DNA of 64,000 nt, from NCBI GenBank assembly GCA_913063155.1, contig CAJXYU010000007.1:62001-126000 (forward strand). The letters are read 5' to 3'. Made by a program: the position numbers and the translations under genes. The notes beneath the pieces were generated by a model. It had not been told where the DNA came from, ran no database searches, and saw only the letters and a list, made by a program, of their open reading frames with translations. The stretch comes from an uncultured Desulfovibrio sp. (GTDB taxonomy: Bacteria; Desulfobacterota; Desulfovibrionia; Desulfovibrionales; Desulfovibrionaceae). This document shows positions 50,331 through 58,139 of this stretch, in pieces (within the stretch, counting starts at the first letter, position 1; each line of letters begins with the position of its first letter).

Positions 50331-51071
50331 ATGCCCAAAACGTTTCTTATAGATACGTCCCGATGCACCGCCTGCCGAGGCTGCCAGCTGGCCTGCAAGG
50401 AATGGCACGGCCTGCCAGCCAACAAGACCAAGCAGTTCGGTTGGGGCAGCCATCAGAATCCGCAGGATTTGAACCCGAACAACTACAAGCTGGTGCGCTT
50501 CAGCGAGCACCTGGAAGACGACGTGGTGCGCTGGAACTTCTTTCCGGACCAGTGCCGTCATTGCGAAGTCGCACCGTGCAAGGAAACCGGAGACCTCTAC
50601 CGTGAAGGGGCCATCGTGCAGGATGAAAAGACCGGCGCGATCCTCTACACGGACGGCACCAGGAAGTTCAGCAAGGAGCAATTCGAGGAGATCCGCGAAT
50701 CCTGTCCCTACAATATTCCGCGCCGCAATGAGAAGACCGGAATCCTGTCCAAGTGCACCATGTGCAACGACCGGGTACACAAGGGAATGCTTCCGTCCTG
50801 CGTCAAGGTCTGCCCCACGGGAGCCATGGCCTTTGGCGAGCGCGGGGAAATGCTCAAGCTGGCGGAAGAGCGTCTGGCGACCGTGAAGAAACGGTTCCCC
50901 AACGCCATGCTGGCCGACCCTGATGACGTCATGGTCATCTACCTGCTCACGGATGCGCCGGAGAATTACCACAGCTTTGCCGTGGCCGCCGCTCCCCAGA
51001 GCACCATGGACCGCAAGCGGTTCCTTGCGAAGCTTGCCAGGCCGGTGACCCGCATGACCGAAAAGGCATAA
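50331..51071 (+). CDS. fdhB: Formate dehydrogenase iron-sulfur subunit
   Basis: 246 residues with four cysteine-rich ferredoxin clusters: 'CTACRGCQLACKEW', 'CRHCEVAPCKETG', 'CTMCNDRVHKGMLPSC' and 'CPTGAM', giving a four-4Fe-4S chain as in FdhB. It has no signal peptide and is presumably exported by hitch-hiking on the Tat signal of FdhA. No membrane anchor follows, so the enzyme is the soluble periplasmic type that reduces cytochrome c3. AAGGAG precedes ATG 50331. Confidence 0.93.
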   Translation: MPKTFLIDTSRCTACRGCQLACKEWHGLPANKTKQFGWGSHQNPQDLNPNNYKLVRFSEHLEDDVVRWNFFPDQCRHCEVAPCKETGDLYREGAIVQDEKTGAILYTDGTRKFSKEQFEEIRESCPYNIPRRNEKTGILSKCTMCNDRVHKGMLPSCVKVCPTGAMAFGERGEMLKLAEERLATVKKRFPNAMLADPDDVMVIYLLTDAPENYHSFAVAAAPQSTMDRKRFLAKLARPVTRMTEKA

Positions 51072-51164
51072 TCTGAAACTCGCATCTCTCGACAGGGAGA
51101 CGCCGGGCCGTCCGCATGGGGCGGGCGGCCCGAGCCTCCCACAGCACAGGACCGGAGAAACTCC

Positions 51165-52070
51165 ATGGCCAATGATCTGAAAGCCGTACAGACTACCCTG
51201 GAATCCATCAGCAGCACCAAGCCCGTGTATGCGGAGCTGGTGGAGACCTTTTCCCCGCTCATGAGCAAACAGGCGGAACTGGCTGAGGAATTCGGTGAAA
51301 ACGGGCCTGAACCGCCCAAGGTGGACGAGGTTCGCCTCATGGAGGGCGTCCACGTGCTGGCCGGAGTAAAATGCGACGACTGGAAGGAATTTCTGTTGGC
51401 GTCTTCCCGGGCGCTGCTTCCCCTCCTCAAGGACATGGCTCCCCCCGAGGCATGGCCGCCGGAAGCGGACACCAACCTCTCCGGGAAGACGCTGGCAAGA
51501 CTCGTCGAGGCCCGTTTGAGCGGCGATCTGCAACAATTTGAGAACACCTTCGTGAAATTGGACGGTATGCCACCCTCTGTCCTTTTTTCCATTGTTGAAG
51601 CAGTGGCCGCGCCGGTGCTGGCCTCCATGGCCGGACGCCTCGGCGAGTCATTTTCAAAAGGGTGCTGGGACCAGGGCTCCTGCCCGTTCTGCGGCAGTCT
51701 GCCCACCATCGCCTATCTCTCCCGCCGCGATCCCAAGGATATCGAGAACCTTGTGGGCGGCGGCGGCAAGAAGCATCTGCACTGTTCCCTGTGCAGCCAC
51801 AACTGGGAATACCGCAGGGACACCTGTCCCGCCTGCGGCAACCAAGACCAGGAGAGCAGGGAGATTTTTTTCGTGGACGGTATGAAGCATGAGCGCATCG
51901 AGGCCTGCCACGAGTGCGGCACCTATTGTCTGTGCATCGACCTGCGCGAATGCGAGCCGCAGCCGCAACTGGACGTGGTGCAATTGGGATTGGTTCACCT
52001 GGACATGATCGCCCAGGACAAGGATCTTGAGCCCATGACCCCGACGACCTGGAACAGTCTTGAACCGTAG
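51165..52070 (+). CDS. fdhE: Formate dehydrogenase accessory protein FdhE
   Basis: 301 residues. The N-terminal helical half is followed by the rubredoxin-like FdhE domain with four CxxC-type pairs: 'CPFCGSLP', 'HCSLCSHNW', 'CPACGNQD' and 'ACHECGTYCLCIDL'. FdhE binds the catalytic subunit and iron, and helps it mature before Tat export. The phrase 'KHERIEACHECGTY' is typical of the family. The gene follows fdhB by 93 bp and belongs to the same unit. Confidence 0.9.
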   Translation: MANDLKAVQTTLESISSTKPVYAELVETFSPLMSKQAELAEEFGENGPEPPKVDEVRLMEGVHVLAGVKCDDWKEFLLASSRALLPLLKDMAPPEAWPPEADTNLSGKTLARLVEARLSGDLQQFENTFVKLDGMPPSVLFSIVEAVAAPVLASMAGRLGESFSKGCWDQGSCPFCGSLPTIAYLSRRDPKDIENLVGGGGKKHLHCSLCSHNWEYRRDTCPACGNQDQESREIFFVDGMKHERIEACHECGTYCLCIDLRECEPQPQLDVVQLGLVHLDMIAQDKDLEPMTPTTWNSLEP

Positions 52071-52079
52071 GGGACGGCC

Positions 52080-52859
52080 ATGAGCACCTTGCACCACTTG
52101 CCCGCACCGGCCGCGTTTCGGGGAAAAGAGCAGGGGAGCAGCGGCAGGTTTTTGCAACCAGTTCGCCTGCACCGTTACGCAGACGGTTTCATGGAACGGG
52201 TCGCGGACTTGGTGGCCGTGGAGGAACCGTTGCTGTTGCGCGTGCGGGGCCGCGAGAACTTCACTTTCGTGCGCACGCCCGGCGATGATCACAATCTTGT
52301 GGCCGGCCATCTTTTCGCCCAGGGGCTCATCCGGACCCATGCCGATATCGGCAGCCTGTCCTTCCCCGTGTGCGGTGAAAGCGACATGGTCGAGGTGGAA
52401 CTGGTTCCCGGGAAGAACGTGCGGTACATGGGCGGTGGCATGAAGGCGGGGCACACCATGTCGGCCGAGGCTTTGTTCAAACTCAAGGACCGGTTCGAGA
52501 AGCGCCAGGCCCTGTTTCACAGCACCCGCGCCACCCATGCCGCGGCCTTGTTTTCCCGGGAAGGCCGAATGGTGGCCTTCGGCGAGGATGTGGGACGGCA
52601 CAATGCTTTTGACAAGGCCTTGGGCCAGGCTCTCTCTTCCGGGTGCATGAAAGATGTGGCTGTGGGCATGCTCTCATCCAGGCTGGCCCTGGAATTGGCT
52701 GAAAAGGCGTCCATGGCCGGGATCGGCATTCTCTGCGGTTTTTCCGTGGCCACCAGCTCGGCCCTGGAGTTCTCCCAGACCCGCAACATCACGCTGGTGG
52801 GCCGTCTGCGTGAAACCAGCATGAACATCTACACCAACCACTGGCGCATCACTCCCTGA
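52080..52859 (+). CDS. fdhD: FdhD-like protein lacking the sulfurtransferase cysteine pair
   Basis: 259 residues with FdhD fold hallmarks: 'EEPLLLRVRGREN', 'HNLVAGHLFAQGLI', 'THAAALFSREGRMVAFGEDVGRHNAFDKALG', and the C-terminal 'SRLALELAEKASMAGIGILCGFSVATSSAL'. FdhD delivers sulfur from IscS to the molybdenum or tungsten cofactor through a CxxC motif. At the usual place between the beta strands and 'SAEALFKL', this protein reads 'VRYMGGGMKAGHTM', without cysteine. Only three cysteines occur in the whole protein. It may therefore bind the cofactor but act differently, or rely on a second FdhD elsewhere. It starts nine bases after fdhE. Confidence 0.85.
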   Translation: MSTLHHLPAPAAFRGKEQGSSGRFLQPVRLHRYADGFMERVADLVAVEEPLLLRVRGRENFTFVRTPGDDHNLVAGHLFAQGLIRTHADIGSLSFPVCGESDMVEVELVPGKNVRYMGGGMKAGHTMSAEALFKLKDRFEKRQALFHSTRATHAAALFSREGRMVAFGEDVGRHNAFDKALGQALSSGCMKDVAVGMLSSRLALELAEKASMAGIGILCGFSVATSSALEFSQTRNITLVGRLRETSMNIYTNHWRITP

Positions 52860-52888
52860 TTTATCCGGCCCGATTTCGCAAGCAACAC

Positions 52889-52920
52889 AGGCTTCCATTC
52901 GCGTGGAGGCCTTTTTCTTT
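52889..52920 (+). terminator. Terminator of the formate dehydrogenase operon
   Basis: AGGCTTCCA (52889-52897) pairs with TGGAGGCCT (52904-52912) with one G-T pair and a 6-nt loop, followed by CTTTTTCTTTTT. Confidence 0.85.
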
Positions 52921-52924
52921 TTCG

Positions 52925-53440
52925 GGCGCTGCGGTCAGCGTGGTCGGCGCTAATCGAAAAGATATCGATAAGAGACCTCAAGGCGGGACCGGCTTGAAGG
53001 GAGGCTCGGGGGAGGCGGAAAAGGGGTATCCACTTGCAAAGTCAAAGGCGACAGGCTTGTATCACATTTTCACTAACTTGGCAGCGACATAAGAATTTTT
53101 CCCTGTTTCCGAATCAAAAAAGCTGTTCATGAAAGTCGATCCGGCACCATTTTATCGTGCACGGAAAATCGGACAGTCTGGAAAAACGGACGGCATTCTT
53201 TTGTGCAAAATTTTGCATTTTGCCGAAAAATGGCTGTAATTCTACGTTTTGAGCCTGGAAGTTTGTCTGTTTTTTCGGACAACGGTTTTCTCAGTTACTT
53301 TTTATACCTTTTTATTTCGGTCTCGTTAAATTTGTCACAATCTTTTTGAGGGTATGCGCGCCAACGGTTCCCGCCGATGCTTTTCCGCAATTTTCCATTC
53401 AATTTCCTACTTCATGGCATGCCTCGTGCTATAGGTGAGC
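52925..53440. other. AT-rich intergenic region without a gene
   Basis: About 515 bp between the formate dehydrogenase terminator and the rnf promoter region. AT-rich, with T runs and repeated TTTTTC/GGAAAA motifs, but no open frame with a ribosome site and no cloverleaf that I can find. It presumably carries upstream control elements of the rnf operon. Confidence 0.4.
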
Positions 53441-53447
53441 CGTCCTT

Positions 53448-53475
53448 GGATTGATTGATTGATCAATCCTATAAT
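53448..53475 (+). promoter_or_regulatory. rnf operon promoter with dyad operator
   Basis: A perfect TATAAT lies at 53470-53475 without a good -35. Instead the -35 zone holds an inverted repeat GGATTGAT (53448-53455) / ATCAATCC (53462-53469), preceded by tandem TTGA steps. This looks like an activator-dependent or redox-regulated promoter. Confidence 0.55.
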
Positions 53476-53620
53476 AAATATACGCCGTGTCGCCGCGGTG
53501 ACATATTTCCCTCCGGTCCTATGGGAAAGACCGGCTCAGGTGATGGTGGACGATCGCCGAACGAGGATGAGTTGGGCTTGAGCGCCCGTGATGCAACATA
53601 CTTGATGTGTGAGGGTTTCT

Positions 53621-54103
53621 TTGAAGAACAGATATATCCCAATAACCGTTATCGTGGCCGCGCTGTGTGTCGCCGCCGCTGCGGGCTACGTGCTGTTTCC
53701 GGAAGGGAAGCGGGAAGTTCCCGTGCGCGTGGTCATGGAAAACGCCGGCGGCAGGGTCATATTCTCCCACCAGGCGCATATCCAGGAATACGGGTTCGAA
53801 TGTACCGACTGTCATCACGACGATATCGGGCAGGACACCTTCCTGGCTTGCGGCACCTGCCATCCCAAGGCCTATGACGAGAAGTTCCTGGCCGAGCATC
53901 AGAAGAACTTCCCGGACAAGGAAGCCTGCCTGCGCTGCCATGACGAGATCCCCGAGGGCCCGACGCTGCCCGTCGAGGACCGGCCTTCCACCGAGGACAT
54001 CCCGCTGCGAATCGACGCTTTCCACAGTCAGTGCATGAGCTGCCACGAGGAAAACGGCGGTCCCACCGAGGACGATTCCTGTTACGAATGCCATGCGAGG
54101 TAG
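53621..54103 (+). CDS. Membrane-anchored multiheme cytochrome c of the rnf operon
   Basis: About 160 residues. A hydrophobic N-terminal segment ('IPITVIVAALCVAAAAGYVLF') works as signal anchor. Five CxxCH heme motifs follow: CTDCH, CGTCH, CLRCH, CMSCH and CYECH, with distal-type histidines in 'FSHQAHI' and 'AEHQKN'. Cytochromes c encoded first in Desulfovibrio rnf clusters link periplasmic electrons to the Rnf complex. A TTG at 53621 has GAGG six bases upstream and is my preferred start; a GTG at 53609 is also in frame. It is five bases upstream of rnfC. Confidence 0.85.
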   Translation: MKNRYIPITVIVAALCVAAAAGYVLFPEGKREVPVRVVMENAGGRVIFSHQAHIQEYGFECTDCHHDDIGQDTFLACGTCHPKAYDEKFLAEHQKNFPDKEACLRCHDEIPEGPTLPVEDRPSTEDIPLRIDAFHSQCMSCHEENGGPTEDDSCYECHAR

Positions 54104-54108
54104 GTCCC

Positions 54109-55263
54109 ATGCTTAAGATACATTACTCCCTTGAATCCGATCTGCAGAACGGCATTACCGATATCGCCGCTCCGGAAGCGCTGAGCATCCAAGTCCGGAA
54201 CCTGGTGCTCAAGACCGCCAAGCGCAAAAAAGTGGTGCGCGGCGAAGTGATCGCCGAACACCCGGCAAAGTTCGGCGGCGCACACCATGCCGCCTGCGCG
54301 GGCACCGTGTCCGACGTGGACTACCATCACCTGGCCATCAAGTGCAGTGGCGAGGAGGAAGGTGTGGAACCCGTGGACGTCAAGTCCCTGGCGCCGGGTC
54401 TGGAAATGCTTCGCGCGCTGCAGGGGCTGGGCATCGACTGTGCCGTGCTTTCCTCCCCGGCTGATATCCTGGTCATCAACGGCCTCAACCCCGAGCCCGG
54501 TATTTCCGTGGTCGAGCAATTGTTGAAAGATGAACGGGAAACCCTGGAAGCCGGGCTGGAACTGGCGCGCAAGCTGATCAGGCCGGAAAAGGTGATCCTG
54601 GCCGAGGCCAAGGGCGACACCTTCAGCCTGGCCGGCGTGGAAAACAGGTACATCAAACCCAAATATCCCAACTCGCTGGATGCCCTGGTTGTCCGCAAGA
54701 TAACCGGCAAGGAGTTCCCCTCCGACACCAAGGTGATGAGCGTCATGGACCTCTATGACCTGGGACGTGTGGCCATGACCGGCCTGCCGGTCACCGACAC
54801 GGTCATGACCATCGGGGACAGGAATTACCGCGTACCCTTGGGCACTCCCATCCGCCATATCCTGTCCACCTTGGGCATGGAAGCCAAGTCCGGCGACACC
54901 GTGGTCCTGGGCGGGTCCTTTCGGGGCGAGGCGGTGTACAGCCTGGACGAGGGCGTGAAGAAGGGCGACCACGCCCTGTTCGCCATCGGCAGTCACGTGT
55001 TCCCTGCGGTGCAGGACGCAACTTGCATCAACTGCGGTGAATGCGTGCTCAACTGTCCCGGCCGGATCATGCCCAATCTGATCAGCCGTTACGCCGAGTA
55101 CGAGATGTTCGAGATGGCCGAGAAATACGGCCTGAACAGCTGTTTCGAGTGCGGCCTGTGCGCCTTCTCCTGCACCGCCAGGAGACCGCTGCTGCAGTAC
55201 ATCCGGTTTGCCAAGGCCCAGCTCAAGGCCTCCCGCCAGAGCGAGCAGTCCCAGGGACTGTAG
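54109..55263 (+). CDS. rnfC: Rnf complex subunit C
   Basis: 384 residues, shorter than the typical ~440 or more of RnfC. The N-terminal region is the RnfC barrel-sandwich part ('VVRGEVIAEHPAKFGGAHHAACAGTV'), and the flavin/NADH-binding middle includes 'DILVINGLNPEPGISVVEQLLKDE' features. A SLBB-like segment ('RVPLGTPIRHILSTLG') comes before two 4Fe-4S clusters ('CINCGECVLNCPG' and 'CFECGLCAFSCTA'). RnfC receives electrons at the cytoplasmic side of the ion-pumping ferredoxin:acceptor complex. The glycine-rich NADH/FMN motif seen in NAD-dependent RnfC is not obvious, which would fit use of another partner. Confidence 0.9.
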   Translation: MLKIHYSLESDLQNGITDIAAPEALSIQVRNLVLKTAKRKKVVRGEVIAEHPAKFGGAHHAACAGTVSDVDYHHLAIKCSGEEEGVEPVDVKSLAPGLEMLRALQGLGIDCAVLSSPADILVINGLNPEPGISVVEQLLKDERETLEAGLELARKLIRPEKVILAEAKGDTFSLAGVENRYIKPKYPNSLDALVVRKITGKEFPSDTKVMSVMDLYDLGRVAMTGLPVTDTVMTIGDRNYRVPLGTPIRHILSTLGMEAKSGDTVVLGGSFRGEAVYSLDEGVKKGDHALFAIGSHVFPAVQDATCINCGECVLNCPGRIMPNLISRYAEYEMFEMAEKYGLNSCFECGLCAFSCTARRPLLQYIRFAKAQLKASRQSEQSQGL

Positions 55264-55290
55264 ATACGATAGCAAGAGAAAAGGGTATTT

Positions 55291-56262
55291 ATGACTCCTC
55301 CCGTAATAAAAGCCATGTCCGACATCGCCGTCAGGCTGACGGTGTCGCCCGCGCCCCACTGGCGCAGCGGCCGGACCGTGCGGAAAATGATGCAGGCCCA
55401 CCTGCTGGCGTTGGTTCCTGCAGCGCTCATGTCCGTGTACATGTTCGGTTTTCCGGCGCTGACCACCATGGCCCTGGCCGGCGCCGCAGCGGTGCTCACC
55501 GAGGTCCTGTGTCTCAAGCTCCAGGAGCGCGACGTCGACGTCGACAACTTCTCGGCCCTGTATGTGGGGCTTTTGTTCGCCTTCCTGCTGCCCGCCACCG
55601 CTCCCTGGTGGCTGGCCGTCATAGGCGCGGCCATAGCCATCGTGTTCGGCCGCACCGTGTTCGGCGGGTTCGGCTGCAACCCCATCGGCGCGCCGCTGGT
55701 GGCCTGGGCCCTGTGCCGTATGTCCTGGCCCTCAGCCATGGACATCGACATGAACCTGGCCCATTTCGCCATGAATGAGCCTCTGTATCAGCTCAAGCAT
55801 TTCGGCCTGCAGAGCCTTTCCCAGTTCGACTACAAGGAACTGTTCCTGGGACGCCAGCTCGGCGGGCTCGGGGCCTCCCAGGTAGCCGGACTGTTGGTGG
55901 GCGGTGTCTACCTGCTGGCCGCCAAGTGGATTCGCTGGTACATCCCGGCCGCATTCCTGCTCGGCGTGGTCGCCGCGTCCTCCATCTTCTGGACGATCGA
56001 CTCCACCGTCTACGCAAATCCGCTTTTTCACCTGCTGACCGGAAGCACCATGCTCGGCGCATTCTTCCTGGCCACGGACACCTCCTCCAGCCCGGTGGGC
56101 AAGCTGCCTCAGCTCCTGTTCGGGCTCATTGCGGGTGTCATGGTCGTCGTTATCCGCGTCTACGGCATGTATCCGGACGGCGTTCCCTTCGCCATCATGG
56201 TGGCCAGCCTGCTCAGCCCGCTGCTGGACAGGGTCCGCCCCAAACCTTTCGGAGGCAGGTAA
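55291..56262 (+). CDS. rnfD: Rnf complex subunit D
   Basis: 323 residues with about nine membrane helices. RnfD/NqrB features are 'SPAPHWRSGRTVRKMMQAHLLALVPA', 'GGFGCNPIGAPLVAWA' and 'TMLGAFFLATDTSSSPVGK', the last close to the covalent flavin region of the family. It is one of the integral ion-translocating subunits. Short gap to rnfG (3 bp). Confidence 0.92.
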   Translation: MTPPVIKAMSDIAVRLTVSPAPHWRSGRTVRKMMQAHLLALVPAALMSVYMFGFPALTTMALAGAAAVLTEVLCLKLQERDVDVDNFSALYVGLLFAFLLPATAPWWLAVIGAAIAIVFGRTVFGGFGCNPIGAPLVAWALCRMSWPSAMDIDMNLAHFAMNEPLYQLKHFGLQSLSQFDYKELFLGRQLGGLGASQVAGLLVGGVYLLAAKWIRWYIPAAFLLGVVAASSIFWTIDSTVYANPLFHLLTGSTMLGAFFLATDTSSSPVGKLPQLLFGLIAGVMVVVIRVYGMYPDGVPFAIMVASLLSPLLDRVRPKPFGGR

Positions 56263-56265
56263 GTC

Positions 56266-56835
56266 ATGCGTGAAATACTTCATATGCTTCTGGTCCTGTC
56301 TCTCATCTGTGCGGGCTCCGGTGCGCTGCTGGTGAACCTGAAACAGGCGACCAAGGGCCAGATCGAACAACAGGTCCTGACCTATGTGCAGGGCCCGGCG
56401 CTGCTCTCGGTTCTCAAGAACCGCGACAACGATCCCATTGCCGAGCGGGTGAAGTTCGGCGACGTGAACGTGTTCCCGGCCAAGAAGGACGGCAAGCTCG
56501 TGGGCGTGGCCCTGGAGGCTTTCGCTCCAGGATATTCCGGCAACATCGGCGTTATGGTCGGCTTCGACGTGGACAAGGACGAGGTCCTGGGCATCGGCAT
56601 CACCACCCAGACCGAGACCCCGGGAATCGGCACCCGCGTCATGGAACCGTCCTTCACCTCCAAGTTCAAGGGGCACGGCCTGGACGGAATGCAGCTTTCC
56701 TCCAAGGGCGGCGACATCGACGGTATCGCCGGGGCGACTTACTCCTCCGTCGGGACCGTGGACGCCGTGCGCAACGCCATCGAGATGTACCAGAACCTCA
56801 AGCCTGAAATTCAAAAGGCCTGGCAGGCTTCCTAG
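56266..56835 (+). CDS. rnfG: Rnf complex subunit G
   Basis: 189 residues: one N-terminal membrane helix and a periplasmic FMN-binding domain. The covalent FMN threonine lies in 'DGIAGATYSS', close to the S/T-GA-T consensus, with Ala in the first variable place. 'GIGTRVMEPSFTSKFKG' is also characteristic. The FMN must be attached by an ApbE flavin transferase; none is encoded in this window. Confidence 0.92.
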   Translation: MREILHMLLVLSLICAGSGALLVNLKQATKGQIEQQVLTYVQGPALLSVLKNRDNDPIAERVKFGDVNVFPAKKDGKLVGVALEAFAPGYSGNIGVMVGFDVDKDEVLGIGITTQTETPGIGTRVMEPSFTSKFKGHGLDGMQLSSKGGDIDGIAGATYSSVGTVDAVRNAIEMYQNLKPEIQKAWQAS

Positions 56836-56846
56836 GAGAGAACGAT

Positions 56847-57524
56847 ATGAACCGTCTTATCAAAGAATTCGTCAAGGGCCTCTGGGACGAGCTGCCGCCG
56901 TTCCGCGTGCTCCTCGGTCTCTGTCCGACCCTGGCCGTCACCTCCAATGCGGAGAACGGACTCGGCATGGGGGCCGCGGTCATCTTCGTTCTGACCCTGT
57001 CCAACCTGATCATTTCCATGTTGCGGAAGATCATCCCGGCCAAGGTGCGCATCGCCTGCTTCATCGTTGTTACCGCAACTCTGGTGGTTTCGGTGGAACT
57101 GCTCATGCAGGCCTACACCTATCCGCTGTACCAGAAATTGGGCATCTTCGTGCCGCTCATCGTTGTCAACTGCCTGATCCTGGGCCGCGCCGAGGCGTTT
57201 GCTTCCAAGAACGAGATTCTGCCCTCCATTGCCGACGCACTCGGCATGGGCATCGGCTTCGCCGCATCCCTGACCTTCCTGGGCGCCATCCGCGAGCTGC
57301 TGGGCAACGGCACCGTGTTCGGCGTGCAGGTCATGTGGCCGTCCTTCGAGCCCGCTTCCGTCATGGTCATGGCTCCGGGCGCCTTCCTGGGCCTGGGCTG
57401 CATTCTGGCGGGTATGAACGCCTTCAACCGGTACCTGAGCCGCAAGAAGGGTGAGACCGAGCCTGTTTCCCAGAACTCTTCGTGCGCATCCTGCGGCGCG
57501 TGCAACGCCTGCGGCGGCAAATAG
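56847..57524 (+). CDS. rnfE: Rnf complex subunit E
   Basis: 225 residues, six helices with the RnfE/NqrD pattern ('EFVKGLWDELPPFRVLLGLCPTLAV', 'VNCLILGRAEAFASKN', 'GNGTVFG'). The C-terminus ends in an unusual cysteine tail 'SCASCGACNACGGK' with CxxC-CxxC spacing that may bind an extra metal, and is not part of the core fold. Confidence 0.92.
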   Translation: MNRLIKEFVKGLWDELPPFRVLLGLCPTLAVTSNAENGLGMGAAVIFVLTLSNLIISMLRKIIPAKVRIACFIVVTATLVVSVELLMQAYTYPLYQKLGIFVPLIVVNCLILGRAEAFASKNEILPSIADALGMGIGFAASLTFLGAIRELLGNGTVFGVQVMWPSFEPASVMVMAPGAFLGLGCILAGMNAFNRYLSRKKGETEPVSQNSSCASCGACNACGGK

Positions 57525-57538
57525 GAGGTCGCTCAGAT

Positions 57539-58114
57539 ATGGAATACTTCCTGCTTTTCATCTCCGCCATATTCATCAACAACATCGTCCTGGTCCAGTA
57601 CCTTGGGTCCTGCCCGTTCATGGGCACGTCCAAGTCCACGGACGTGGCTTTGGGTATGGGCGGCGCGGTCATCTTCGTCACCCTCATGGCCACGGCCATC
57701 ACCTGGCCCCTACAGCATTACGTGCTCAACCCGTACGGCATCGACTACCTGCAGACCATCGTCTTCATTTTGGTCATCGCCTCCCTGGTGCAGTTCGTCG
57801 AAATGTTCCTGAAGAAGGTCATTCCGCCTCTCTACAAATCCCTGGGGCTGTTTCTGCCGCTCATCACCACCAACTGTGCGGTGATGGGGGTGGCCATCAT
57901 TGTCCAGCGCAACGGCTACTCCTTCGTCAAGTCCATGATGTACGGCCTGGCTTCGGGCATAGGTTTCCTCATCGCACTGGTCATCATTTCGGCCATTCGT
58001 GAGCGGCTGGACATTGCGCCGGTTCCGGCGGTCTTCCGCGGTGTGCCCATCGCACTGGTCACTGCCGGGGTCATGTCCCTGATCTTCTTCGCCTTCAAAG
58101 GTATGGCCGCCTAA
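57539..58114 (+). CDS. rnfA: Rnf complex subunit A
   Basis: 191 residues, six helices, homologous to RnfE: 'FISAIFINNIVLVQYLGSCPFMG' and 'LFLPLITTNCAVMG' match RnfA/NqrE. The two half-channel subunits A and E form a membrane 2Fe-2S site using the cysteines in 'LGSCPF' and 'TTNCAV'. AGGAGG lies before ATG 57539; the frame upstream of it overlaps rnfE. Confidence 0.93.
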   Translation: MEYFLLFISAIFINNIVLVQYLGSCPFMGTSKSTDVALGMGGAVIFVTLMATAITWPLQHYVLNPYGIDYLQTIVFILVIASLVQFVEMFLKKVIPPLYKSLGLFLPLITTNCAVMGVAIIVQRNGYSFVKSMMYGLASGIGFLIALVIISAIRERLDIAPVPAVFRGVPIALVTAGVMSLIFFAFKGMAA

Positions 58115-58139
58115 CTGAGAAACCACGGAGAATAGTGAT

